A stretch of 32,398 nt of DNA, taken from assembly GCA_001771285.1 (NCBI GenBank), contig METI01000206.1, positions 6,303 through 38,700 of the forward strand. Reading direction: 5' to 3'. Source of the stretch: a candidate division NC10 bacterium RIFCSPLOWO2_12_FULL_66_18. Its GTDB lineage: Bacteria; Methylomirabilota; Methylomirabilia; Methylomirabilales; 2-02-FULL-66-22. Below are positions 7,669 to 15,070 of the stretch, one piece after another. Position numbers and translations under genes: made by a program. Positions within the stretch are counted from its first letter, which is position 1. Each line of letters begins with the position of its first letter. The notes beneath the pieces were generated by a model. The model had not been told where the DNA came from and did no database searches. It was given only the letters and a program-made list of their open reading frames with translations.

Positions 7669-8876
7669 AGCCCCGCCTGGCGCACCCGAGCCACGATCCG
7701 CTCCACCGCCAGTTCTAGCGAAGTAGTCTCGTCGTAAAATTCCACGCCGGGGACCTCTGCAGCCAGCTCCCGCGCCACCTCTACACCGGGGCCGGCGTAG
7801 CGGAAGACCACTGGGAACCGTCGAGCATCCACCCCCAGGTCTTTCAGGGCCCGAACCACGCCACGGACCTTTACGTCGATCGGGATGAAGTTGGTGATGT
7901 TCCCTCCGGCAATCAGCCCCGCCAGGCCAGGGCGACCGAGGATCGACTTGGTGGCCAGATACATCTTCTCCTCGACCTTGCCCGGGGTGATGTCGAAGGT
8001 AGTGGCTGGCATCTCCCCGAGACGTAGGAAATGGTCGAAGGTGAGTAGCCCGCTTCCCCCGCCTGTCAGCATGCAGGCGATCCGTCCGTCGGCGAACTCG
8101 TTGAAGCGAATGGCCGAGCCGGGATCGATGGCGTCAATCTCCCGCATCCGGCGCTCCAGCGGAGTCAGGGGGCGCCAGCCGTTGCTGCTCCCCGGGTCGA
8201 TGAGCTGGTCCCACTCCGGGTGGCGAAAGTGCGCCTGGTCGTCCACCACCACCACGGCGGAGGGAGCCACAACCTTCCCCACTTCGTCCACCGCCAGAGG
8301 ATTGACCTCCACCAGAAAGGCATCGTTGGTCCGAAAGACCCGGTAGAGGCGGGTTAGGGTGGCCGCCACATCCAGGAGGTGCTGCCCTATCAGGCCGCCA
8401 CTCTCGACGATCTCTCGCGCCAAGAACAGCGGGAGGTCCGGCCCCGGCTCGACCGGCCGGGTCACCAGCACATCGGCCCGGTGTCGCACCAGGTCCTCGA
8501 CCTCGACCCCGCCGGCAGCCGAGAAGAGGACCACCGGGCTCCGGCTCATGCTGTCGAAGGTGAGGGCGCAGAAATACTCCTCGCGGATGTCGACCATGGC
8601 CTGGACCAGGACCTGGGTGACGGGAAAGTGCCCCAACGTCCGGCCGAGCAACTCCCGCGCGGCGTCGGCCGCCGCCGCGGGCGTCTCGGCCACCTTGACC
8701 GCGCCCGCCTTCCCGCGGCCCCCCGTCGGAACCAGCGCCTTCACCACCACCGGCCCGCCCAGGGCCCGTGCGGCCTCGGCGGCCGCCTCGGGGTCCGCGG
8801 CCGCCCGGTACGGCGCGACCGCCACCCCGCCCTTAGCCAGCAAGTCCAGGCTGTGATGTTCCAGCAGGCGCGCCAT
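7665..8876 (-). CDS. Succinyl-CoA ligase-like beta subunit (ATP-grasp, SucC family)
   Basis: This 403-residue protein pairs with the alpha subunit. The N-terminal ATP-grasp domain includes 'VVVKALVPTGGRGKAGAVKV' (about 43-62), equivalent to the nucleotide-binding segment of SucC, and 'FLVEVNPLAVDE' carries the metal-binding Glu/Asn. The C-terminal ligase domain has 'MLTGGGSGLLTFD' where SucC proteins have a G-A-G motif, and 'IAGGNITNFIPIDVKVRGV' instead of the usual GGI segment. These changes, together with the alpha subunit's, point to a side branch of the family rather than the TCA-cycle enzyme. The start codon follows the ornithine-cyclodeaminase-like gene by only six bases, so it is part of the same transcript. 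Confidence 0.85.
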   Translation of the reverse strand: MARLLEHHSLDLLAKGGVAVAPYRAAADPEAAAEAARALGGPVVVKALVPTGGRGKAGAVKVAETPAAAADAARELLGRTLGHFPVTQVLVQAMVDIREEYFCALTFDSMSRSPVVLFSAAGGVEVEDLVRHRADVLVTRPVEPGPDLPLFLAREIVESGGLIGQHLLDVAATLTRLYRVFRTNDAFLVEVNPLAVDEVGKVVAPSAVVVVDDQAHFRHPEWDQLIDPGSSNGWRPLTPLERRMREIDAIDPGSAIRFNEFADGRIACMLTGGGSGLLTFDHFLRLGEMPATTFDITPGKVEEKMYLATKSILGRPGLAGLIAGGNITNFIPIDVKVRGVVRALKDLGVDARRFPVVFRYAGPGVEVARELAAEVPGVEFYDETTSLELAVERIVARVRQAGL

Positions 8877-8882
8877 CGTTCC

Positions 8883-9893
8883 CTACATCTCTACGACCGT
8901 TCCCACGCCCTCAACTACAGCCTTCTCGTACACCAGGATGGCCACCGCCACATCCTCGATGGCGACCCCAATGGATTTGAACAGGGTGATCTCGTCCTCG
9001 GCCGTCCGGCCCGGCTTGGCCCGGGTGACAATCTCCCCCAGCTCGGCGGCGATCCGGTCAGCCGTCCACTCGCCGGCCTTGACCGGGATCACCAGGTCGC
9101 CGGCCTCCTGCAGGGCCTGCTCGCGGTACTCCACGACGACCCGGCTCCTCCGGACCAGGGCCGCATCCACCTCCCGCCGGTTGGCCAGGTTGGCGCCGAT
9201 GGCGTTGATGTGCGAGCCCGGCCGGACCCATTCGGCCGCGATCACCGGCTCCCGCGACGTGGTGGCCAGGCAGATCACGTCGGCCTCCCGGACCGCCCGC
9301 TCGGCGTCCGCCGTTACCTCGACCTTCAGCCCGGCCTCGGCCAGCCGCCGGGCGAAGGCCTCGCGGTTGGCGGCGTTCCGGCTGGTGGCGATGACGCGGT
9401 CCGGCCGGAGCAACGCGGCCAAGTTCGTCACCTGGGTCTCGGCTTGCTCCCCCGTCCCCACGACGGCGAGGGTCTTGGCCCCGGGGCTGGCCATGTACTT
9501 GGTGGCCACCGCCGCCGTGGCGCCGGTCCGGAGCGCGCCCAGGAAACGGGCCGCCACGACCGCCAGGAGGGTTCCGGTCGCCGTGTTGTAGAGGAGGACT
9601 GTGAACCGGTCCTTGCTCCGGTCCTTGAAGACGGGTCCCACGTACCCGGTGTAGACCTTCACCCCCAGGTAGCTCCGGGTGGGCGGGATCGGCCGCGGGA
9701 TGGGGAGGACATTTACCGCTGGTAGGACGCGGATGTTCCCGGCGACACCAGGGATCGGCACGGTGACCCGGGCGGCCATCCGGGAGATGCCGTTGGCGAA
9801 GTCCTGGAACGCCTGCTCGACCGCCTGCTGCGCCTCTAGTGGGGTTACCAGCCGCCTGACCTCGGCCTCGCTCAGGACGCGGACCTGCCCCAT
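8883..9893 (-). CDS. Ornithine cyclodeaminase/mu-crystallin family NAD(P)-dependent enzyme
   Basis: The 336-residue protein has the family's N-terminal substrate domain ('VRVLSEAEVRRLVTPLEA', then 'AARVTVPIP') and a Rossmann domain with 'TLAVVGTGEQAETQV' and a following 'VIATSRNAANREAFARRL'. Later, 'ADVICLATTSREPVI' and 'HINAIGAN' also match. Members include ornithine cyclodeaminase, alanine dehydrogenase, ketimine reductase and related enzymes that deaminate or reduce cyclic imines. The family alone does not tell substrate. Between a CoA ligase pair and a hotdog dehydratase it most likely handles an amino or imino intermediate of the pathway (inference). Seven bases separate it from the dehydratase gene upstream. 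Confidence 0.85.
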   Translation of the reverse strand: MGQVRVLSEAEVRRLVTPLEAQQAVEQAFQDFANGISRMAARVTVPIPGVAGNIRVLPAVNVLPIPRPIPPTRSYLGVKVYTGYVGPVFKDRSKDRFTVLLYNTATGTLLAVVAARFLGALRTGATAAVATKYMASPGAKTLAVVGTGEQAETQVTNLAALLRPDRVIATSRNAANREAFARRLAEAGLKVEVTADAERAVREADVICLATTSREPVIAAEWVRPGSHINAIGANLANRREVDAALVRRSRVVVEYREQALQEAGDLVIPVKAGEWTADRIAAELGEIVTRAKPGRTAEDEITLFKSIGVAIEDVAVAILVYEKAVVEGVGTVVEM

Positions 9894-9900
9894 GCCCCCG

Positions 9901-11016
9901 CTACCCCCTGGCCGTGCGGGGCGGGAGGACCACCTCCGCCTCGCCGGTCGTGGTCGTGACGCCCACCTGGTTGATCCCGGTGATCTGCACCTTCACCACG
10001 GTCCCGGCCGCGTCCGGGACCTTCCCGGTCACTGTCCCCTGGTACCAGGTGGTGTCGCCGTAGATGGCCGGGGCCTTGATTTGGACGTACAGCCGCTTCA
10101 GGAAGCCATTGTCCCCCATCCAGTTCGTCAGCAGGGGTGAGACCCAGGCGAAACGCATCACACCATTGTCGAACGGCCCGGGCATTCCGCGCTGGGACGC
10201 CAGATGGAAGTCCTCGTGCTGCTGCGAGTACTTGACTGGCCAGCCGGTGATCGGATTCTTTACCGCCGTGTGAGGCGCCTTCAGGCAATCCAGAAGTCCG
10301 AGGACCCCTGCCCGATACGAAGGACCGATGGCCGCCTGCCAGCAGACCATGTCCCCGATAGTCAGGGGGCCCCGCACCAGCGTTGGGATCTCCTGGTTCA
10401 TCTCCACGTTTTCGCCGGTCAGGACGCGGGCCCCTGTACAGGTCTCAGCCTTTATCGCCTCCACGATTTTCTCCCGCTCAACCTCGCTGTAGCGGTAGAT
10501 CGGGCGGTCAAACAATAGCTCCGTGCCCACTTGCGTAGCCCGGATCATCGTCCCGATCGCCTTTCCTACCACCTCGTCCCGTTGGTTCCAGTAGGTCGCC
10601 TCGGAGATGATGAAGACTAGGCGTCGCCCAGTACCGCTCTTCTTCTCATACAAGTCCGTCTGCTTGGTGACCGCGCGCAGCGTGTCCCCTTCGAGGATCG
10701 GGACCGACCACTGGTACTCCACGCCGCCGATAAGGGAAGACAGCGGTGCCTCGATTGGCGCCCCGTGCAGGATCGGGTATAGGACTGACGTGAGGAACGC
10801 CGGCGGGGCAACCAGGCGGCCGTAACGGCTCTTGGCCGCGTAGTCGGGGTCCAGCCAGAGAGGGTTCCCGTCGCTGATACCATAGGCGAAGTGCCGAATG
10901 GCATCAGGGGTAACGGCAGTGTTCCAGGAGGTTCGTTCGCGGACTTCCTGCCCGGTCAGTGCGCGGGACCTGGCAACGAACTCATCAATTGTGGCTTGCA
11001 CGGGATCACCGGACAT
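9901..11016 (-). CDS. FAS1-like/MaoC-type double-hotdog dehydratase
   Basis: This 371-residue protein looks like two MaoC-type hotdog units in one chain. The first (about 10-155) resembles the FAS1-like dehydratase domain: 'TPDAIRHFAYGISDGNPLWLD', 'YGRLVAPPAFLTSVLYP', then 'WSVPILEGDTLRAVTKQTDLYEKKSGTGRRLVFI'. The second (about 200-365) ends in 'GDTTWYQGTVTGKVP', the usual MaoC C-terminal strand pattern. Such proteins hydrate enoyl-CoA or dehydrate 3-hydroxyacyl-CoA thioesters. Next to a CoA ligase and HMGL-type enzymes this role fits. The ATG follows GGAGG at a good distance, and no gene lies just upstream, so a promoter may lie in the gap from 11017. Confidence 0.8.
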   Translation of the reverse strand: MSGDPVQATIDEFVARSRALTGQEVRERTSWNTAVTPDAIRHFAYGISDGNPLWLDPDYAAKSRYGRLVAPPAFLTSVLYPILHGAPIEAPLSSLIGGVEYQWSVPILEGDTLRAVTKQTDLYEKKSGTGRRLVFIISEATYWNQRDEVVGKAIGTMIRATQVGTELLFDRPIYRYSEVEREKIVEAIKAETCTGARVLTGENVEMNQEIPTLVRGPLTIGDMVCWQAAIGPSYRAGVLGLLDCLKAPHTAVKNPITGWPVKYSQQHEDFHLASQRGMPGPFDNGVMRFAWVSPLLTNWMGDNGFLKRLYVQIKAPAIYGDTTWYQGTVTGKVPDAAGTVVKVQITGINQVGVTTTTGEAEVVLPPRTARG

Positions 11017-11410
11017 GGTTAGACCTCCTCAATACGTACAACAATGGGCGGAGGGGATGAGCAATCAGACCACCTGTACCTGAACGCATGCGACCCCGGC
11101 TCAAGGGCGAGGGAGCGTGATCGGCTTCCTCCTCCATGCTCGCGGCCGATCTCATCGCAGGCGCTCTTCAGGTATATCACCGAGGTGTTCAAGACCGGCC
11201 TGCGCGGTCGGTGCAACGCCCGGCGCGACTCCTGGATTTACGCGGTCCAGCTCCAACATAATGTTGTTTCTAATAGGCTCCCCGAGATTGGGCATGGCCT
11301 GCTGGGCAGCTTGGCGACTCCCAAAGAGATACCACACAACGGTCGCTCGGTGGGAAGCAGTAACCTGACCCACGGACGCTTTTTACTGGTCGGTTTGAGG
11401 CGAAACTTCT
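11017..11410. other. Gene-free stretch between dehydratase and glutaredoxin-DinB gene
   Basis: These 394 bases contain no recognisable gene. One minus-strand frame (11152-11373, GTG start, 73 residues) has protein-like composition in its middle ('MPNLGEPIRNNIMLELDRVN') but I cannot assign it to a family, and it lacks a clear ribosome binding site. It may be a remnant or chance. The GGAGG site of the dehydratase gene lies at the low-coordinate end. Confidence 0.4.
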
Positions 11411-12163
11411 TTAGAAGAGGGTTTTCGGGACGGTTATTCCGCTGAACTCCTCCTCTCCCAGCGGCCTATCGGCCTCGATTCCGAGGACCTTGAGGTAGTG
11501 ATAGATCTGTTTGAGGTGGAACACAGCTTGCCCCAGCAGCAGGGTGAGCAGGCTGCCGCCGGTCCTCGGCGTGAAGTAGGTTTCCACTACCTTCTCGAGC
11601 AGGTGGGTCTGGTTGATTAAGAAATCTTCGAGCCGGGCTGTCAACCCGTTGGCATACTCGACGATCTCCTGGGTCGTCCGGTAGTTGTTGGCGAGGTTGT
11701 CGGCCTGCACCAACATCTCATGGGTATAATGCCCGCTACGAACGGCCTGCATGCACGCATCCGTCCGCACGAATAGGTGCCAGCTGAGCTGGCGCAGCGT
11801 CCATCCCGTCTCGGGGCAGACCCATTCGAGTTCCTCGTCGGGGATTTGGAGAATGGCGCGCTTTGCCCCCTCGTACACGACCCGGTACTTCTTCAGCATC
11901 TCGGCCGCCGAGAGGTCTCCGCCCACCTCGCCGCGAATGCCGAAGGCCTCCTTGAGCGCCGGGACATCGAAGCCCACTACCGCCCGATCTCCCACAACGG
12001 TGACCGGTGTCGCCTTCAGGCCGAGGGCGTTCAGCTCCTCCGCCGCCTTGGGGTCGTTATCCAGATCGCGGCCATCGAACTGGATGCCGTTCGACGAAAG
12101 GAACTCTTTCGTTAGCAAACAGTTCGTTCACCCCGGGCGGAAATAGACCTTCACATCTGCCAT
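11411..12163 (-). CDS. Glutaredoxin-DinB fusion, candidate selenoprotein with in-frame TGA at the active site
   Basis: From the ATG at 12163 the frame reads MADVKVYFRPG, then TGA at 12130-12128, then TNC and on without a break to 11411, giving 250 residues if the TGA is read. The TGA takes the place of the first cysteine of a glutaredoxin C-x-x-C (here U12-T-N-C15). The rest of a glutaredoxin fold follows: a helix, 'FDGRDLDND', the cis-proline P53 in 'ATPVTVVGD' and 'AVVGFD'. Residues about 85-230 form a DinB-like four-helix bundle with the likely metal triad H129, H216 and H222. A SECIS-like hairpin follows the TGA. Without recoding the gene would have to start at the TTG at 12118 and would lack the first strand and both active-site residues. 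Alternatives are a nonsense mutation or a sequencing error. The substrate is unknown; a thiol or selenol redox role is implied. Confidence 0.75.
12089..12120 (-). promoter_or_regulatory. Bacterial SECIS-like hairpin downstream of in-frame TGA
   Basis: On the minus strand a perfect seven-base stem (ACGAAAG at 12112-12106, CTTTCGT at 12100-12094) closes the loop AGTTC (12105-12101). Below it a five-pair lower stem (GTTTG at 12120-12116 with CGAAC at 12093-12089, one G-T pair) is separated by a three-base bulge on one side. The loop has G in its second position followed by U, and starts 22 bases after the TGA. Bacterial SECIS elements are described as having a guanine in the first two loop positions and a UGA-to-loop distance of about 16-37 bases, so this fits. 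Confidence 0.65.
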
Positions 12164-12452
12164 GGCAAGCCTCCCGCCGATTTCTCAGATGCGCGATAGG
12201 TCACAAGCAGCGTTCCCTTCGGTCGCTCCGTGTTGCGCCCAGGAAGAGCGCAGGGTCCTCGCCGACGAGTCAAGAGCGGGGCTAGCACCACGCGGTTGCC
12301 TACCCACGCCAGCGCCCTAAACCTGAGCGGCAACATCCAGGCGGTGAGCCGCGCCGCCGGGTGCCCAAGCGGGCAATACCTCAGAACCACCATCCCCCTC
12401 GACGGCAGGGTATCAAACCTATAGCCACACTGAACTAGAAAGTGCCACCTCT
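12164..12452. other. Gene-free stretch with a possible flavin-oxidoreductase remnant
   Basis: No intact gene is seen in these 289 bases. A minus-strand frame at about 12250-12336 reads 'PLRFRALAWVGNRVVLAPL', which resembles the opening of old yellow enzyme-type flavin oxidoreductases, but the likeness covers fewer than thirty residues and then stops. It may be a decayed gene start or chance. The ribosome binding region of the glutaredoxin-DinB gene lies at the low end. Confidence 0.25.
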
Positions 12453-13424
12453 TTACGCGGAGGACCGGAGGACCTCGGGATTCAGGACCCGGCTCGGCGT
12501 GCCCGCCAGGTAGTTCTGGATGTTCTCAAGCACGCCTTGGAAGGTCGCCTCGTAAGTCTCCACCGTCACGCCGCCGAGGTGCGGCGTCAGGACCACGTTG
12601 TCGAAGGCAAACAAGGGATTGCCGGGTTCTGTTGGTTCCTCGCCGAAGACGTCGAGGCCGGCACCCGCGATCCGCCGCTCGCGAAGCGCCTCGACCAGGG
12701 CCGCCTCATCTATGATTGCTCCGCGTGACGTGTTGATCAGGTAGGCGCTTGGCTTCATGAGGGCGAGTTCCCCGCGCCCGATGTACTCCCGGCTCTCCGG
12801 CGTCAGCCGGAGGTGGATCGACACCACGTCCGACTCGGACAGAAGCGTGTCCAAAGTGACCATTCTCGCCCCCGCCGCTTCGGCCCGCTCGCGCGTCAAT
12901 GTAAAGCCGCACGCGAGGACGCGCATTCCAAATGCCTGCGCGATGTGGCTGACGCGAGTCCCCATCAGGCCAAGACCGATGATCCCCAGGGTCTTCCCCT
13001 GAAGGCAGACGCCGATCGTCGTCTGCCATTGCCCCGTCCGCATCGCTCGGTCCTCCACGACCAGGTGTCGCATCACGGCGATCATCAGGCCAAAGGTCAG
13101 CTCGACGGCCGGGTTGCGATTCCCCTCGGTGTAGGTCACCAGGATGCCGAGGTGTGTGGCAGCCTCAGCATCAATCACAGGGGCGGGGTACCCTGTCTGG
13201 CAGATGTATTTGAGGTCCGGCAGCTGCTCCAGCACCGAGCCCGGCAGGGCGGTCCGCTCGCGGATCGGAATAACGATTTCGACACCACGCAGCCGCTCAA
13301 CCAGCTCCGCCTCGCTGCGGGCCTTGGTGTTGTACACGACCACCTCAGCAAGTTTCCGAAGCTCGGAAACTGCAGGGATCTGTGCAGTGGCGTTCTGGAA
13401 GTCGTCAAGGATGGCGATCTTCAA
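12453..13424 (-). CDS. D-isomer specific 2-hydroxyacid dehydrogenase (NAD-dependent)
   Basis: From the TTG at 13424 the product is 323 residues and begins LKIAILDDFQ, a typical family start, with AGAGGGAG about eleven bases upstream. The longer frame to 13535 adds 37 low-complexity residues without family likeness, so I prefer the shorter form. The NAD-binding motif is 'LGIIGLGLMGTRV'. The catalytic set is visible as the arginine in 'NTSRGAIID', glutamate in 'FGEEPTEPGNPLF' and histidine in 'TPHLGGVT'. The enzyme interconverts 2-oxo acids and D-2-hydroxy acids in the cytoplasm. In this array it could reduce or oxidize the keto acid left after amino-group removal (inference). It lies 215 bases after the dihydropyrimidinase-like gene. 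Confidence 0.85.
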   Translation of the reverse strand: MKIAILDDFQNATAQIPAVSELRKLAEVVVYNTKARSEAELVERLRGVEIVIPIRERTALPGSVLEQLPDLKYICQTGYPAPVIDAEAATHLGILVTYTEGNRNPAVELTFGLMIAVMRHLVVEDRAMRTGQWQTTIGVCLQGKTLGIIGLGLMGTRVSHIAQAFGMRVLACGFTLTRERAEAAGARMVTLDTLLSESDVVSIHLRLTPESREYIGRGELALMKPSAYLINTSRGAIIDEAALVEALRERRIAGAGLDVFGEEPTEPGNPLFAFDNVVLTPHLGGVTVETYEATFQGVLENIQNYLAGTPSRVLNPEVLRSSA

Positions 13425-13639
13425 TTTCGGCGCCGCTCCCTCTTGCCGGCGGAGAATTCCACTGGTCATGTCTGGGTCATCGCTGGCTCCCGGTCCCGTT
13501 CCCCGCAGGCTCGTCCTGGAGGAGCAATCCTTCACAGGGCACCTACGCGTCCAGTACCGAGACCGCAGGTTCTACGGCGAGACAGCGGGGGTCAGCTCAT
13601 CCTCCCTCCCGGCGAAAAGAGACGTTCATGAAAGTTCTA

Positions 13640-15043
13640 TCACGACAGCGGCCAGGATGCAGAGGATGGCAGAGCACCGTTTCTCGGGGGATACCTTCTG
13701 AGGAAAACTCCCGCTCCGGAGGTGATCAATTTGCCGTGGTCGAACACCAACTGCCCACGCAGCAGTGTCACCATAGGCCAGACCTTGACGCGTAACCCCT
13801 CATAGGGGGTGAAATCCGCCGCCGAATGCAGCTCAGCCGCGCGGATGACTCGGTCGGCAGCCAGATCCACGAGCACCAGGTCAGCGTCCGCCCCCAGGGC
13901 GAGGTGGCCCTTTTGGGGGGCCAGCCCGAAAGCCCGAGCAGGGTTGGCGGCCGCGATCTCGGCAATCTTCACCGGCGAAATTCCCCGCCGCAGCGCCTCC
14001 GTCAGAACAACGGCGAGCGAAGTCTCGATCTCTGCAAAGCCTGTCGTGGCCGTCCAGATGTCCTCCCCCTTGACACTCAAGGGCTTCACGCTGTGATCGG
14101 TCCCGAGACAGGTGATGGCACCGAGGCGGATCCCGCGCCACAAGGCCTCGACGTGTGACCGGGAGCGCACAGGAGGGCCGGCCTTGGCCAACGTCCCCGG
14201 CAACTCTGTGGTGAGCGTGAGGTAGCGTGTGCAGGTCTCACCGATCACGGGGAGGCCCTTGGCTTGATAGGCCATGAGGACATCCAGCGCGTCAGCCGAG
14301 GTGAGGTGAACAGCATACAGAGGACAGCCGAGCCGTTCGACCAGGAAAAGAATTCGGAGGAGCGCGTGCGCCTCGATGAATGGCGGCCGAGCGTCGTCCC
14401 AGGCCACCAGGCCCTGATGGCCACCGGCCCGAACCTCCCCCATGAGCAGCTGCGCAATCTCGTCCGTCTCGGGGTGGAGCATGGGCAGGGCACCGGGTGC
14501 ATCCTGGGCGATGTGCCGCAGCAGCGCGTAGATGGTCCCATCATCGATGCCGGGGGCAACTTTCCGCCCCTTATACGTCGTGAACATCTTGAAGGACTGC
14601 AGCCCCAGCTCGGCGTGGCATCGGGACGCCTCCAGTGCCTGTCGCATGCTCGAGATATGGCAGTGGAAGCTGAAGTCAATGGATGGAATCCCCACGAGTT
14701 TGGCCAGGATGTCATCCAGGATGTCGAAGTACGAACCGCCGGGGGCGAACTGGTCCAGCTTCAGCAGCGCGAGCAGCGTCGTAACTCCTCCCGCAGCCGC
14801 GGAAATGGTCTCGGTACGGAAATCCTCCAAGAAGGGCAGGTAGTTCCCCATGTGGGTATGGGGATCAACAAACCCGGGGAATACATAGAGGCCCCGGGCA
14901 TCAATGATCCCCTCCCCTTGAGCAGCCGGGATCTCTTGGGCAAGGGCGGCGATCCGTCCCTCCCGAATGCCCACGTCCCCCGGGGTCATCCCCTGGTAGG
15001 GAATGACCAGGGTCCCGCCCTTGATGACGGTGTCGAATCGCAT
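13640..15043 (-). CDS. Dihydropyrimidinase/hydantoinase-like cyclic amidohydrolase
   Basis: This 467-residue amidohydrolase-superfamily enzyme has the complete binuclear-metal set of the dihydroorotase/dihydropyrimidinase group: H62 and H64 in 'DPHTHMG', the carboxylated lysine K152 ('SFKMFTTYKG'), H190 ('LPMLHPETDE'), H246 ('YAVHLTSA') and D316 ('LGTDHSV'). Length and the C-terminal beta segment ('GHLALGADADLVLVDL') are normal. Members open cyclic ureides, imides or dihydropyrimidines to carbamoyl or amide acids. The array also has HyuA and HyuB and a carbamoylase-like nitrilase, so hydantoin-type ring opening is a reasonable role, although the exact ring is unknown. It is 27 bases downstream of the canonical HMGL-family gene, on the same transcript. 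Confidence 0.88.
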   Translation of the reverse strand: MRFDTVIKGGTLVIPYQGMTPGDVGIREGRIAALAQEIPAAQGEGIIDARGLYVFPGFVDPHTHMGNYLPFLEDFRTETISAAAGGVTTLLALLKLDQFAPGGSYFDILDDILAKLVGIPSIDFSFHCHISSMRQALEASRCHAELGLQSFKMFTTYKGRKVAPGIDDGTIYALLRHIAQDAPGALPMLHPETDEIAQLLMGEVRAGGHQGLVAWDDARPPFIEAHALLRILFLVERLGCPLYAVHLTSADALDVLMAYQAKGLPVIGETCTRYLTLTTELPGTLAKAGPPVRSRSHVEALWRGIRLGAITCLGTDHSVKPLSVKGEDIWTATTGFAEIETSLAVVLTEALRRGISPVKIAEIAAANPARAFGLAPQKGHLALGADADLVLVDLAADRVIRAAELHSAADFTPYEGLRVKVWPMVTLLRGQLVFDHGKLITSGAGVFLRRYPPRNGALPSSASWPLS

Positions 15044-15070
15044 TCGCTCTCCTTCCGTGGGAGACGGATC

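Noticed and set aside
8379..9725. A 448-codon plus-strand frame across the SucC-like and ornithine-cyclodeaminase-like genes
   Set aside because: Antisense shadow of two well-supported genes with no family likeness.
11152..11373. A 73-codon minus-strand frame with protein-like composition
   Set aside because: No family recognised, GTG start without a convincing ribosome binding site.
12250..12336. Old-yellow-enzyme-like opening 'PLRFRALAWVGNRVVLAPL' on the minus strand
   Set aside because: Fewer than thirty residues, no continuation of the family downstream; noted only in the gap description.
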